Shown here: piece by piece, positions 25,885 through 34,095 of the stretch
How positions within the stretch are numbered: the stretch's first letter is position 1
How the letters are laid out: each line of letters starts with the position of its first letter
Source: Bradyrhizobium sp. LHD-71
GTDB lineage: Bacteria > Pseudomonadota > Alphaproteobacteria > Rhizobiales > Xanthobacteraceae
Reading direction: 5' to 3'
Length of the DNA: 64,000 nt
NCBI RefSeq assembly: GCF_031157255.1
Contig: NZ_JAVIFX010000002.1
Span: 186,001 to 250,000 of the forward strand
The notes under the pieces: generated by a model
Databases searched by the model: none
The model's input: the letters and a program-made list of their open reading frames with translations, nothing else
What the model was told of the DNA's origin: nothing
Made by a program: the position numbers and the translations under genes

Positions 25885-26342
25885 TCAGTCGTATGATCGT
25901 GCTTGGTGTAGACCGTGTTCGGATCGAATACCCGCTCGGCGGCCACGAATTTCAGGGCAGCGCCGCCGGCCTCGTCCGGGATCACCGCACGATAGAAGCA
26001 CGAGCGCCGCCCCGTATGGCAGGCCGCTCCGCCCGTCTGCTCGACACGCAGCCAGACCGCATCCTGGTCGCAATCGATCCTGATCTCGACAACGCGCTGA
26101 ACGTGACCTGAGGTCTCACCTTTGCGCCACAAGGCGTTGCGCGAGCGGCTGAAATACCAGGCCTCGCCACTCTCAACCGTTTTCTGAAGCGCATCCGCAT
26201 TCATGTGCGCGACCATCAACACCTCGCCGGTCACAGCATCGCTGGTGACGCAGGTGATCAGTCCGGCCGCGTCGAAACGCGGGCGCAGCGCGAGTCCCTC
26301 CTCCAGGTCCTCGGAATTCTTCGCAGATGAAACGCTCGACAC
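25881..26342 (-). CDS. hisI: Phosphoribosyl-AMP cyclohydrolase
   Basis: HisI opens the adenine ring of phosphoribosyl-AMP in histidine synthesis. The 153-residue protein has the metal-binding core [12 protein letters not shown] and [12 protein letters not shown], plus [18 protein letters not shown]. It is the stand-alone form without a HisE domain. It lies 26 bases after folE on the same strand and is probably co-transcribed with it. Confidence 0.96.
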   Translation of the reverse strand: MSSVSSAKNSEDLEEGLALRPRFDAAGLITCVTSDAVTGEVLMVAHMNADALQKTVESGEAWYFSRSRNALWRKGETSGHVQRVVEIRIDCDQDAVWLRVEQTGGAACHTGRRSCFYRAVIPDEAGGAALKFVAAERVFDPNTVYTKHDHTTD

Positions 26343-26368
26343 GAAAGACCTCTCGCGGTTCGCGAGGG

Positions 26369-27034
26369 CTACCGTTCCGGCCCGCGCACCATGGACAGAA
26401 AACGTCCCTGCAGCTGTGGATCAGTGCGGAACAGGCCGGTAAACCTCGTTGTCAGCGTCGAGGCGCCCTCCTTGCCGACACCGCGCACCGACATGCATGT
26501 ATGCTCCGCCTCGATTACCACCGCAACGCCGCGCGGCTTGAGGGTCTTCTCGATCGCAGTGACGATCTGGGCGGTGAGATGTTCCTGCGTCTGCAAACGG
26601 CTTGCAAACACGTCCACCAGTCGCGCCAGCTTGGACAGTCCGACCACCCGGTCAACCGGCGCGTAGGCGATGTGCGCCTTGCCGTAAAACGGCATCATGT
26701 GATGCTCGCAATGCGAGGTGAAACCGATGTCGCGGACCAGGACGAAATCGTCGTAGCCTGCCGTCTCGCCGAACGTGCGCTCGAGCAGCTCGTCGGGGGA
26801 CTGATGATAGCCGCGGAAAAGCTCGTCATAGGCCTCGACAACCCGTCGAGGCGTGTCGACGAGACCCTCGCGGGAGCTGTCCTCGCCTATGTACTGCAAC
26901 AGGGTCTGCACCGCGGCTTCCGCTTCGGACCGCGTTGGACGAGCGGTCCCGGAACCGCCCTTTGAAGACCCACTCTTTGAAGACGCTTCAGCATCAGCAC
27001 CAGCCGCGCGAAGCGGCTTGATCACGGCATCCAT
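26369..27034 (-). CDS. folE: GTP cyclohydrolase I
   Basis: FolE converts GTP to dihydroneopterin triphosphate, the first folate step. The 221-residue protein has a variable, low-complexity first 35 residues. The core follows: [16 protein letters not shown], the zinc-site regions [12 protein letters not shown] and [11 protein letters not shown], and [12 protein letters not shown]. The start at 27034 (MDAVIKPLR) is preferred over an upstream frame extension. It heads a folE-hisI pair. Confidence 0.95.
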   Translation of the reverse strand: MDAVIKPLRAAGADAEASSKSGSSKGGSGTARPTRSEAEAAVQTLLQYIGEDSSREGLVDTPRRVVEAYDELFRGYHQSPDELLERTFGETAGYDDFVLVRDIGFTSHCEHHMMPFYGKAHIAYAPVDRVVGLSKLARLVDVFASRLQTQEHLTAQIVTAIEKTLKPRGVAVVIEAEHTCMSVRGVGKEGASTLTTRFTGLFRTDPQLQGRFLSMVRGPER

Positions 27035-27277
27035 ACGACTCTCCGTTCGACCGGCCCTGACGGGCCGGAGTGTCACCGGTCAATCGCAGCGACCCTTACG
27101 TTCGCCGGACGCCGCAAAAAAATTGTTCTCGGCACCTTGGCTCTCAACCGCAAAGACGCCCGAGGTGCCATTATATTCCCCACAGCGGACGAAACCGATG
27201 CTTTCCGGGAAGACCACTATATAACGCGGTGAGAGCTTCCCGCAATGCGGGGCCGGCACGGGTCATATGCGTTAGCC

Positions 27278-27748
27278 ATGATAAACGACATTTACAACAA
27301 GCGGATCATCGAGTTGGCGGGCAGCATTCCGCGCCTCGGACGCCTTGAGGCGCCGGATGCGAGTGCGACGGCCCACTCCAAGCTGTGCGGGTCGACGGTT
27401 ACGGTCGACCTGAAGATGGACGGGTCGGTGGTGACCGACTTCGCTCATGACGTAAAGGCATGCGCGCTGGGCCAGGCCTCCTCCTCCATCATGGCACGCA
27501 ACGTCGTCGGCTCGAACGCATCGGAATTGCGCGAGCTGCGCGAAACCGTGCGCAAGATGTTGAAGGAAAACGGCGCACCGCCGCAGGGCAAATGGGCCGA
27601 TATCGCCGTGCTGGAACCGGTCCGCGACTACAAGGCGCGCCACGCCTCGACGCTCTTGACGTTCGACGCCGTGGTCGATGCGATCGGGAAAATCGAGGCT
27701 CGCGATGGCAGCGACGCTTCGACCGCGTCGGCAACAGCGGCGCGATAA
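27278..27748 (+). CDS. IscU/NifU-like scaffold protein lacking the third cysteine
   Basis: This 156-residue protein has the IscU fold. The first ligand region SKLCGSTVTVDL and the second VKACALGQASSSIMA are present. The third expected cysteine is replaced: the region reads YKARHASTLLTF. Hyphomicrobiales carry such a paralogue besides true Suf machinery. It may have a cluster-carrier or non-cluster role. It diverges from folE and ends five bases from a convergent gene. Confidence 0.82.
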   Translation: MINDIYNKRIIELAGSIPRLGRLEAPDASATAHSKLCGSTVTVDLKMDGSVVTDFAHDVKACALGQASSSIMARNVVGSNASELRELRETVRKMLKENGAPPQGKWADIAVLEPVRDYKARHASTLLTFDAVVDAIGKIEARDGSDASTASATAAR

Positions 27749-27752
27749 GCGA

Positions 27753-28595
27753 TTATTTATTCTCGGTATTGACGGTCTGCGCCTTCGACTTGATCTCGGC
27801 CGTCTTCTGCTGCTCGTTCTCGAACCGCTCCTGAATCGCCTTTCCGACCGAGACCATCGGCGTGCTGCCGACGCTCGGGAGAATGTCCGCTAGCGTCTCG
27901 ACGCTGATCAGGTTGCTCTTGCGGATCTCGTCCATGGTCAGCTCGCGCAACGCCTTCCACGGCGGAATGCTCAGCGCGATCTCCAGCAGATCACCGGTAC
28001 CACCCATGTCGAACGTGTACTTGGCAAGCCGGCCAACGTCGCGCTCGATGATCGAGACATCCTCTGCCGAATAAGTGGCCGACTTTGCGTCGTCCGCACG
28101 GTCGCCCATCCAGATCTGGTGCACGCGGATGTGAGCGGTCGGCGGCACGTAGCGGTTGACGCCCGCGAGCAGAAGGAACACGCACATCGACTCGCAATAA
28201 GCGTCAGGCTTGATCGACGGCCTCATCGTGTTGGTCGCGCCGGACTTCTGAACCGCGGTGCCGACCGTGGTCGACATCCGCAACTCACGCCAGCGTCGTC
28301 CAAGCTTGATCGCGTCGAGTACCGAGCCGCCGCCGGAGTCGAGCACGACGGTAGCGCCGCGCACATCGCGGCTCCTCGCGAATTCTTCGAACTGCCGGTA
28401 GGTATCCGCCGCGACGATGCCGGTTGCGGAAATCCAGCCCGATTGGCCGTCCTGATTCCAGGCGAATTTCATCGGCAGCTTGCGCTCTTCAAGCGAAGAC
28501 ACCGCGTGCACCGACGCATCAAGTGCAGCGACACAGATGACTGCGGCGCAAGCCAGCGCCCAGCCGCTCAAGCCAAGCGACCTCTTGCCGAACAA
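27753..28595 (-). CDS. ClpP/crotonase-fold periplasmic protein (COG3904-like)
   Basis: The protein starts with a signal-like segment (LSGWALACAAVICVAALDASVHA). A ClpP-like domain follows: VVLDSGGGSVLDAIKLG resembles the oxyanion-hole glycine strand, and YCESMCVFLLLAG carries the serine at the expected nucleophile position. HIRVHQIWMG could supply the histidine. I start at TTG 28595, with AAGGA suitably upstream; a longer frame reaches 28634. The family is known as predicted periplasmic and its substrate is unknown. Confidence 0.72.
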   Translation of the reverse strand: MFGKRSLGLSGWALACAAVICVAALDASVHAVSSLEERKLPMKFAWNQDGQSGWISATGIVAADTYRQFEEFARSRDVRGATVVLDSGGGSVLDAIKLGRRWRELRMSTTVGTAVQKSGATNTMRPSIKPDAYCESMCVFLLLAGVNRYVPPTAHIRVHQIWMGDRADDAKSATYSAEDVSIIERDVGRLAKYTFDMGGTGDLLEIALSIPPWKALRELTMDEIRKSNLISVETLADILPSVGSTPMVSVGKAIQERFENEQQKTAEIKSKAQTVNTENK

Positions 28596-28845
28596 GTGGA
28601 TTCCTTCCCTGCCCAGACGCAGCGAACGGCACACCCAGTGCTTCGCACTGAGACGTGACCAAAAATTGTCATAGCCACGTTAGGAAAACCGTAACCTCCC
28701 GCTGGAGTAGCGTCTAGTTAAACTTTGTTGCAATGCGTCGAGACCCTGCAAATTTCTGACAGTTGTTGCGTTAATGCAGGGCCTAGCTCAGTTCCTGCAT
28801 CGGAACTCGCTTTTGCCAAAAAGGGACGGAACTCGATAGAGCCGC

Positions 28846-29172
28846 ATGACCGTTCGTCACCGCCTCACGTTGTTCATCGGCCAAATGCCGCGCATTGTTG
28901 GGCGGGCGCTTATTCGCGCCTATCAGCTGACATTGTCGGCACTTGTGGGGCATCATTGCCGGCATCTGCCGACATGCTCGCACTATGGCGATGAGGCGCT
29001 GGCGCGATACGGGCTTTGGGCCGGCGGGTGGATGACGCTGGCACGGCTGATGCGCTGTCACCCTTTCGGGACGTCTGGCATCGACAACGTTCCGGTAGAG
29101 CTTCCGTCGCGCGCACGCTGGTATCTGCCGTGGCGCTATGGAAAATGGTCCTGGAAATCCTCCGAGAATTGA
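28846..29172 (+). CDS. yidD: Membrane protein insertion efficiency factor YidD
   Basis: YidD assists YidC-dependent insertion of inner-membrane proteins. The 108-residue protein shows the family core LIRAYQLTLSALVGHHC, RHLPTCSHYGDEALARYG and a late RLMRCHPFG. It is not in the common rnpA-yidD-yidC arrangement; in this lineage it lies near thrS, with two genes between. A short amphipathic N-terminus precedes the core. Confidence 0.92.
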   Translation: MTVRHRLTLFIGQMPRIVGRALIRAYQLTLSALVGHHCRHLPTCSHYGDEALARYGLWAGGWMTLARLMRCHPFGTSGIDNVPVELPSRARWYLPWRYGKWSWKSSEN

Positions 29173-29202
29173 CAGTTCGGCTATGGCGTCAACGATCGGG
29201 CG

Positions 29203-29628
29203 TCAAAAGGCCACGCATGACGTGCGCAGGGACATCAGCACTGATTGCTGCTTGAACTGCCGCTTGTAGGTTTCCGTGATCGCCGTGATGCTTGCACGCC
29301 GTTCGATGTCGTCGCGGAATGTCAGCAACACGAGCTTGCTGGGTTCGTGCACAACGACACCGCGTTCGGCGTCACGCCATTGTCCGCGTGCATCGACGAT
29401 GGTCAGGCCATCCGGAAACCGCGGGCTGATTTCGCGCGCAACGAATGTGGAGAACTCCGCCTCACTGACGCCGACGCGGTCGCCGACCTTGCGGCCAAAG
29501 GTGAGTTCGGCCGTCACCATGTTTTCGGCCGGCGGCACGCACACTTGCGGCAGCATTGTACATGCGGAGAGCACGGGCGCCGTGACCGCGACGAGCAAGG
29601 CCAACAAACGCTGTGCGACCGACCGCAT
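29203..29628 (-). CDS. DUF3574 lipoprotein
   Basis: This 141-residue protein has a lipobox (APVLSAC, Cys at residue 22) and a DUF3574 domain. Domain features are VTAELTFGRKVGDRVGVSEA, FVAREISPRFPDGLTIVDA and EPSKLVLLTFRDD. The function of DUF3574 is unknown. It follows the MFS transporter gene by six bases on the same strand and is probably in the same transcript. Confidence 0.82.
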   Translation of the reverse strand: MRSVAQRLLALLVAVTAPVLSACTMLPQVCVPPAENMVTAELTFGRKVGDRVGVSEAEFSTFVAREISPRFPDGLTIVDARGQWRDAERGVVVHEPSKLVLLTFRDDIERRASITAITETYKRQFKQQSVLMSLRTSCVAF

Positions 29629-29634
29629 GAGATC

Positions 29635-30795
29635 TCACGTTTCCGCGCGCGCCTCCTTGCGCGGCCTGGTCGTCAATAGCACGCCGAGGCCTCCGATCAT
29701 AATCGCGGTGGCGAGATAGCCGATCGGCAGGTATTGGCCGCGCTCGAACAGAACGCCGCCAATAGCGGAGCCGACCGCCTGGCCGATATAAAGCACCGAG
29801 GTGTTCAGCGCCACGGCGCCCGCGCTCAGTTCGGGCGCCGCCAGCACCAACCTCGCCTGCTGCAGCGAGTTGATGGCCGAGAAACCAAAACCCCAGATCA
29901 ACACGCCGGGCAGCATCGCAAGAAAGGCGCCTGAACCCGCAGTCCAGACCGCCATGCCTATTGCGACCGAGCCCGCAAAGATCAGCGACGTGGCGAACGG
30001 ACCGATCGGGCCCACAATGCGCGCGGCGACGATGCTGCCGATGATACCGGCAAGGCCATACAGCGCGATGGTCAGGCTGATGCCGTCGGCGTTGGTCTTT
30101 CCAAGCAGGACGAGCAGCGGCGCGATGAAGGTCAACACCATGAACTGTGCGCAGGCGAAGATCGCACTGATCGCGAGCAGCGTCAGAATCGGGGGTGAAC
30201 GAAACAGATCGGCCCAGGTCCTGAGATCGACCGGCGGCGTTGTGAAACGCGCCGGCAGCGCGAGGCACAGGAAGACGAAGCAGACGAGAGCGATCGCACC
30301 GATCGCGAAATAGGAGGCAGGCCAGCCATAGCGGCTCGCGATCGCGGTGATCAGCGGAACGCCGAGCGCGAGCGCGAACGACCAGCCAATGAAGACATAG
30401 GCGACGGTGCTCGCGCGTTTGTCGGGTGCTGCGATCACACCGGCGAGGCTCGCGGCCTGCGGCGTGAAGAATGCGGCGGCCAGCAGCATCACCATCCGGA
30501 TCGCAAGCAGCGACGTGAACGTCGTGACGAAGGCGGAAGCGATATGCGTCAAGGCGATGACCAGCATGGCCCCTGCCAGCGCAAGCCTGCGATCGAGGTT
30601 GCTCGTCAGCCAGGACATCAGCGGTGAACCGATGCACAACACTGCTGAGCCGAAAGCGATCAAATAGCTTGCCTCGCGTATGGACACGTGAAGATCGCGC
30701 GACAGCTCGTTGAGGATTCCGGCAGGTGCGACCACGCTGGTGCCGATGACGAAATTGCCGATCAAGAGAGCGGTCGGGACGGATCGGTAAGACAA
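29635..30795 (-). CDS. MFS transporter (arabinose/drug efflux type)
   Basis: This 386-residue protein has 12 hydrophobic spans with the DHA1/AraJ-like pattern: TALLIGNFVIGTSVVAPAGI at span 1, SWLTSNLDRRLALAGAML after span 2 and AASLAGVIAAPDKRASTVAY before span 5. The start is a TTG at 30795 with GAGGAA five bases upstream. A much longer open frame upstream reads as noise. The substrate is unknown. The downstream DUF3574 lipoprotein is probably co-transcribed. Confidence 0.85.
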   Translation of the reverse strand: MSYRSVPTALLIGNFVIGTSVVAPAGILNELSRDLHVSIREASYLIAFGSAVLCIGSPLMSWLTSNLDRRLALAGAMLVIALTHIASAFVTTFTSLLAIRMVMLLAAAFFTPQAASLAGVIAAPDKRASTVAYVFIGWSFALALGVPLITAIASRYGWPASYFAIGAIALVCFVFLCLALPARFTTPPVDLRTWADLFRSPPILTLLAISAIFACAQFMVLTFIAPLLVLLGKTNADGISLTIALYGLAGIIGSIVAARIVGPIGPFATSLIFAGSVAIGMAVWTAGSGAFLAMLPGVLIWGFGFSAINSLQQARLVLAAPELSAGAVALNTSVLYIGQAVGSAIGGVLFERGQYLPIGYLATAIMIGGLGVLLTTRPRKEARAET

Positions 30796-31306
30796 TGCGT
30801 TTCCTCGAATAGGTTTTTGGGATGCGGGCAGCCAGCAGCGCGACGGCGCAGCGTTGCCCGTCGAACAGCTCAGGACCGTTGGCCGATCTCTTGAAAATTC
30901 CGCCCCGATGCGGGCAGCGGAACTGCCTATACAACGGGCCGCACGCGATTGCCACTTAGCCGCGTTGAAAAAAAGTGTTCGCGCAACAGTAGCGTACAGT
31001 TTACGAAATTTCTGTACGAATCCCGGAAATTTATAGCAAAACCATGTCGCGAAGCACTGGAAGATGCGGGAAGCGCAAGCAAAGCGATCGCAATGCGCAA
31101 CCGTAGCAGCCGCGCCCCCCGGTGCCCCTTGCGGCGACCTTGCGACCAGCACCCTCCCTTCGCCCGGGCGCCGGCTTGGTCGGCGTCATTCGCCCCCTAT
31201 GTGCTTGCGCTTGCTATGATAAGCGATTGCGCGGTCCGAATCCGCTGCTATACAGCGCTGCCGCTTACCTGCGTCCGTTCGCAGGAGTGAGTGCAAGGAG
31301 ATCGAA
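30796..31306. other. Long divergent region between MFS gene and thrS
   Basis: These 511 bases hold no gene I can support. They are notably A/T-rich near 30960-31050. A dyad CGTACAG/CTGTACG with a 12-base centre at 30993-31018 could be an operator for the MFS gene. The 290 bases before thrS could include a leader, but I see no canonical hairpin-plus-T-run attenuator. An AAGGAG site precedes thrS. Confidence 0.5.
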
Positions 31307-33343
31307 ATGGCTGAGCATCGTTCGGAATCGGGATTCGTCTACGGCATTACCAATTTGAAGCCGGTCGAGAGCACCAAGGTCACCGTTACCTTCCCTGACG
31401 GCGCCCGCCGCGAATTCGCCAAGAACACCACGGGTCTCGACATCGCGAAGGGCATTTCGCCTTCGCTCGCAAAGCGCACGGTGGCGATGGCACTTGACGG
31501 CGAGCTCGCCGATCTTGCCGATCCGATCACCCGAGATGCGAAGATCGAGTTCATCAGTCGCGAAGACCCGCGCGCGCTCGAGCTGATCCGTCACGACTGT
31601 GCGCACGTGCTCGCCGAAGCGGTTCAATCATTGTGGCCCGGCACGCAGGTGACGATCGGTCCTGTCATCGAGAACGGCTTCTATTACGACTTCTTCCGCA
31701 ACGAACCGTTCACTCCCGAAGATTTCGCCGCGATCGAGAAGAAGATGCGCGAGATCATCGCGCGCGACAAGCCGTTCACCAGGGATGTCTGGGATCGCGA
31801 GAAGACCAAGCAGGTGTTCCGCGACAAGGGCGAAGCCTTCAAGGTCGAGCTGGTCGACGCCATTCCGGGCGATGAGCCGATCAAGATTTATTTTCAGGGC
31901 GACTGGTTCGATCTCTGCCGCGGTCCACACATGACCTCGACGGGCAAGATCGGCAATGCCTTCAAGCTCATGAAGGTTGCCGGCGCATATTGGCGCGGAG
32001 ATTCGAACAACCCGATGCTGACGCGCATCTACGGCACCGCGTTCGCCAAGCAGGAGGATCTCGACGCGTATTTGAAGCAGATCGAGGAAGCCGAAAGGCG
32101 CGACCATCGACGCTTGGGGCGCGAACTCGACCTGTTCCACTTCCAAGAGGAAGGCCCGGGCGTCGTATTCTGGCACGCGAAAGGCTGGACCTTGTTCCAG
32201 GCCATCGTCTCCTATATGCGCCGCCGCCTCGCCGGCACCTACGACGAGGTCAACGCGCCGCAGATGCTCGACAAGTCGCTGTGGGAGACGTCCGGCCACT
32301 GGGACTGGTATCGCGAGAACATGTTCGCGGCGCAATCAGCTGGCGACGAAGCCGAGGACAAGCGCTGGTTCGCGATTAAACCGATGAATTGCCCCGGCCA
32401 CGTGCAGATTTTCAAGCATGGATTGAAAAGCTACCGCGATCTCCCGATCCGGTTGGCCGAATTCGGTGTCGTTCATCGTTATGAACCATCAGGTGCGATG
32501 CATGGCCTCTTGCGCGTGCGCGGTTTCACGCAGGACGACGCGCACGTGTTCTGCACCGAGGATCAGCTGGCCGACGAGTGCTTGCGCATCAACGAGCTGA
32601 TTCTGTCCACCTATGCCGATTTCGGCTTCCAGGGCGAACTCACGGTCAAGCTTTCGACGCGGCCGGAGAAGCGCGTCGGCTCCGATGCGGCGTGGGACCA
32701 TGCCGAGCACATCATGGGCGAGGTGCTGAAGCAGATCGCGGCGGGCAGCAACCGCATCCGGACCGAGATCAACCCGGGCGAAGGTGCATTCTATGGGCCG
32801 AAGTTCGAATATGTGCTGCGTGACGCGATCGGCCGCGACTGGCAGTGCGGTACCACGCAGGTGGACTTCAACCTGCCGGAGCGGTTCGGCGCCTTCTACA
32901 TCGACGCCGACGGCAGCAAGAAAACACCCGTCATGGTGCATCGGGCGATCTGCGGCTCGATGGAGCGTTTCACCGGTATTTTGATCGAGCATTTCGCCGG
33001 CCACTTTCCGCTCTGGCTTGCGCCGGTGCAGGCGGTCGTCACCACGATCACCTCGGACGGCGACGAGTACGCCAAACAGGTGCTTGCCGCCGTGCGCCGC
33101 GCCGGACTTCGGGCCGACATCGACCTGCGCAATGAGAAGATCAACTACAAGGTCCGCGAGCATTCGCTGGCGAAGATCCCCGCGTTGCTCGTCGTCGGCA
33201 AGAAAGAAGCCGAGCAGAACACAGTGTCGATCCGCCGCCTGGGCAGCGACAAGCAGCAAGTAGTGCCGCTGGCGGAGGCGATCGCCGCCCTGGTCGACGA
33301 GGCCACGCCGCCGGACGTAAAGCGGGCGATGGTTTCGGCCTGA
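31307..33343 (+). CDS. thrS: Threonyl-tRNA synthetase
   Basis: ThrRS charges tRNA-Thr. The 678-residue protein has an N-terminal TGS domain (residues about 20-85), an editing domain with [17 protein letters not shown] near 95 and [15 protein letters not shown] near 205. The class II catalytic core follows ([46 protein letters not shown] read in parts). The C-terminal anticodon-binding domain begins near 570. All domains appear intact, and AAGGAG precedes the ATG. Confidence 0.97.
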   Translation: MAEHRSESGFVYGITNLKPVESTKVTVTFPDGARREFAKNTTGLDIAKGISPSLAKRTVAMALDGELADLADPITRDAKIEFISREDPRALELIRHDCAHVLAEAVQSLWPGTQVTIGPVIENGFYYDFFRNEPFTPEDFAAIEKKMREIIARDKPFTRDVWDREKTKQVFRDKGEAFKVELVDAIPGDEPIKIYFQGDWFDLCRGPHMTSTGKIGNAFKLMKVAGAYWRGDSNNPMLTRIYGTAFAKQEDLDAYLKQIEEAERRDHRRLGRELDLFHFQEEGPGVVFWHAKGWTLFQAIVSYMRRRLAGTYDEVNAPQMLDKSLWETSGHWDWYRENMFAAQSAGDEAEDKRWFAIKPMNCPGHVQIFKHGLKSYRDLPIRLAEFGVVHRYEPSGAMHGLLRVRGFTQDDAHVFCTEDQLADECLRINELILSTYADFGFQGELTVKLSTRPEKRVGSDAAWDHAEHIMGEVLKQIAAGSNRIRTEINPGEGAFYGPKFEYVLRDAIGRDWQCGTTQVDFNLPERFGAFYIDADGSKKTPVMVHRAICGSMERFTGILIEHFAGHFPLWLAPVQAVVTTITSDGDEYAKQVLAAVRRAGLRADIDLRNEKINYKVREHSLAKIPALLVVGKKEAEQNTVSIRRLGSDKQQVVPLAEAIAALVDEATPPDVKRAMVSA

Positions 33344-33528
33344 GCCTTCTTCACAATCGGTCTAAACCGGCCGCAACAGCCTCGTTGCGGCCGTCTGCGC
33401 GTGTTAAATCTTAGAGGGATTTGAGTTGGCGAGATGGCAGCCAAACTCTCGAACGCCATAACGGCCGAAATCGGTTGAAGGCCGCCGGTGGCAGACACCT
33501 CGCATTGGTGATCAGCGAAAGGATACGC

Positions 33529-34092
33529 GTGCCCGATATCATCGAACTCCTCAAAACCCGTCGTTCGGTCAAGCCGATCGAGATGACCGGTCCTGGCCCC
33601 TCGCCCGCCGAGCTGGAAACCATCCTGACGCTGGGTGCGCGCGTACCGGATCATGGCAAGCTTGTGCCCTGGCGCTTCATTGTGTTCGAAGGCGACGCGC
33701 GCGCAAAGGCCGGCGACATCTTTGCGGCGATATTCAAGGAAACGCACCTGGCGGCGACGGAAGATCAAATCGAGGTCGAGCGCAACAAGTTCATGCATGC
33801 GCCACTGGTGATCGGTGTGGTCAGCTGTGCCAAGCCGCATGTGAAGATTCCGCTCTGGGAGCAGGAGCTGTCGGCCGGCGCCAGCGTGATGAACATCGTC
33901 ACCGCGGCGAACGGCCTCGGCTATGTCGCGAACTGGCTGACCGGCTGGATTGCGTTCGACCGCGCGGTGCTCGACGCGCTTGGCCTCACGGCCGACGAGA
34001 AGATGGCTGGTTTCATCCATATCGGCCGCGCGAAACGACCGCCGGAGGACCGTGACCGGCCGCAACTTGCGAGCATCGTTACACGGTTCTGA
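33529..34092 (+). CDS. Nitroreductase-family flavoprotein
   Basis: This 187-residue protein belongs to the FMN-dependent nitroreductase family (YdjA-like). It has the N-terminal FMN phosphate motif KTRRSVKPI, LTLGARVPDHGKLVPWRF and the C-terminal ANGLGYVANWLTGW region. I chose GTG 33529 with AAAGGA upstream. An upstream ATG at 33421 would add 36 poorly protein-like residues. It lies between thrS and a convergent c-di-GMP gene; its substrate is unknown. Confidence 0.86.
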   Translation: MPDIIELLKTRRSVKPIEMTGPGPSPAELETILTLGARVPDHGKLVPWRFIVFEGDARAKAGDIFAAIFKETHLAATEDQIEVERNKFMHAPLVIGVVSCAKPHVKIPLWEQELSAGASVMNIVTAANGLGYVANWLTGWIAFDRAVLDALGLTADEKMAGFIHIGRAKRPPEDRDRPQLASIVTRF

Positions 34093-34095
34093 CCT

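Noticed and set aside
29462-30955. A 497-residue minus-strand frame overlapping the MFS gene
   Set aside because: It is a frame-shadow of the MFS gene: arginine/histidine/cysteine-rich, no membrane spans and no homology.
31225-31250. tRNA-like T-arm (GCGGTCCGAATCCGC) before thrS
   Set aside because: The loop lacks the TTC start, and no acceptor, D or anticodon arms can be placed around it.
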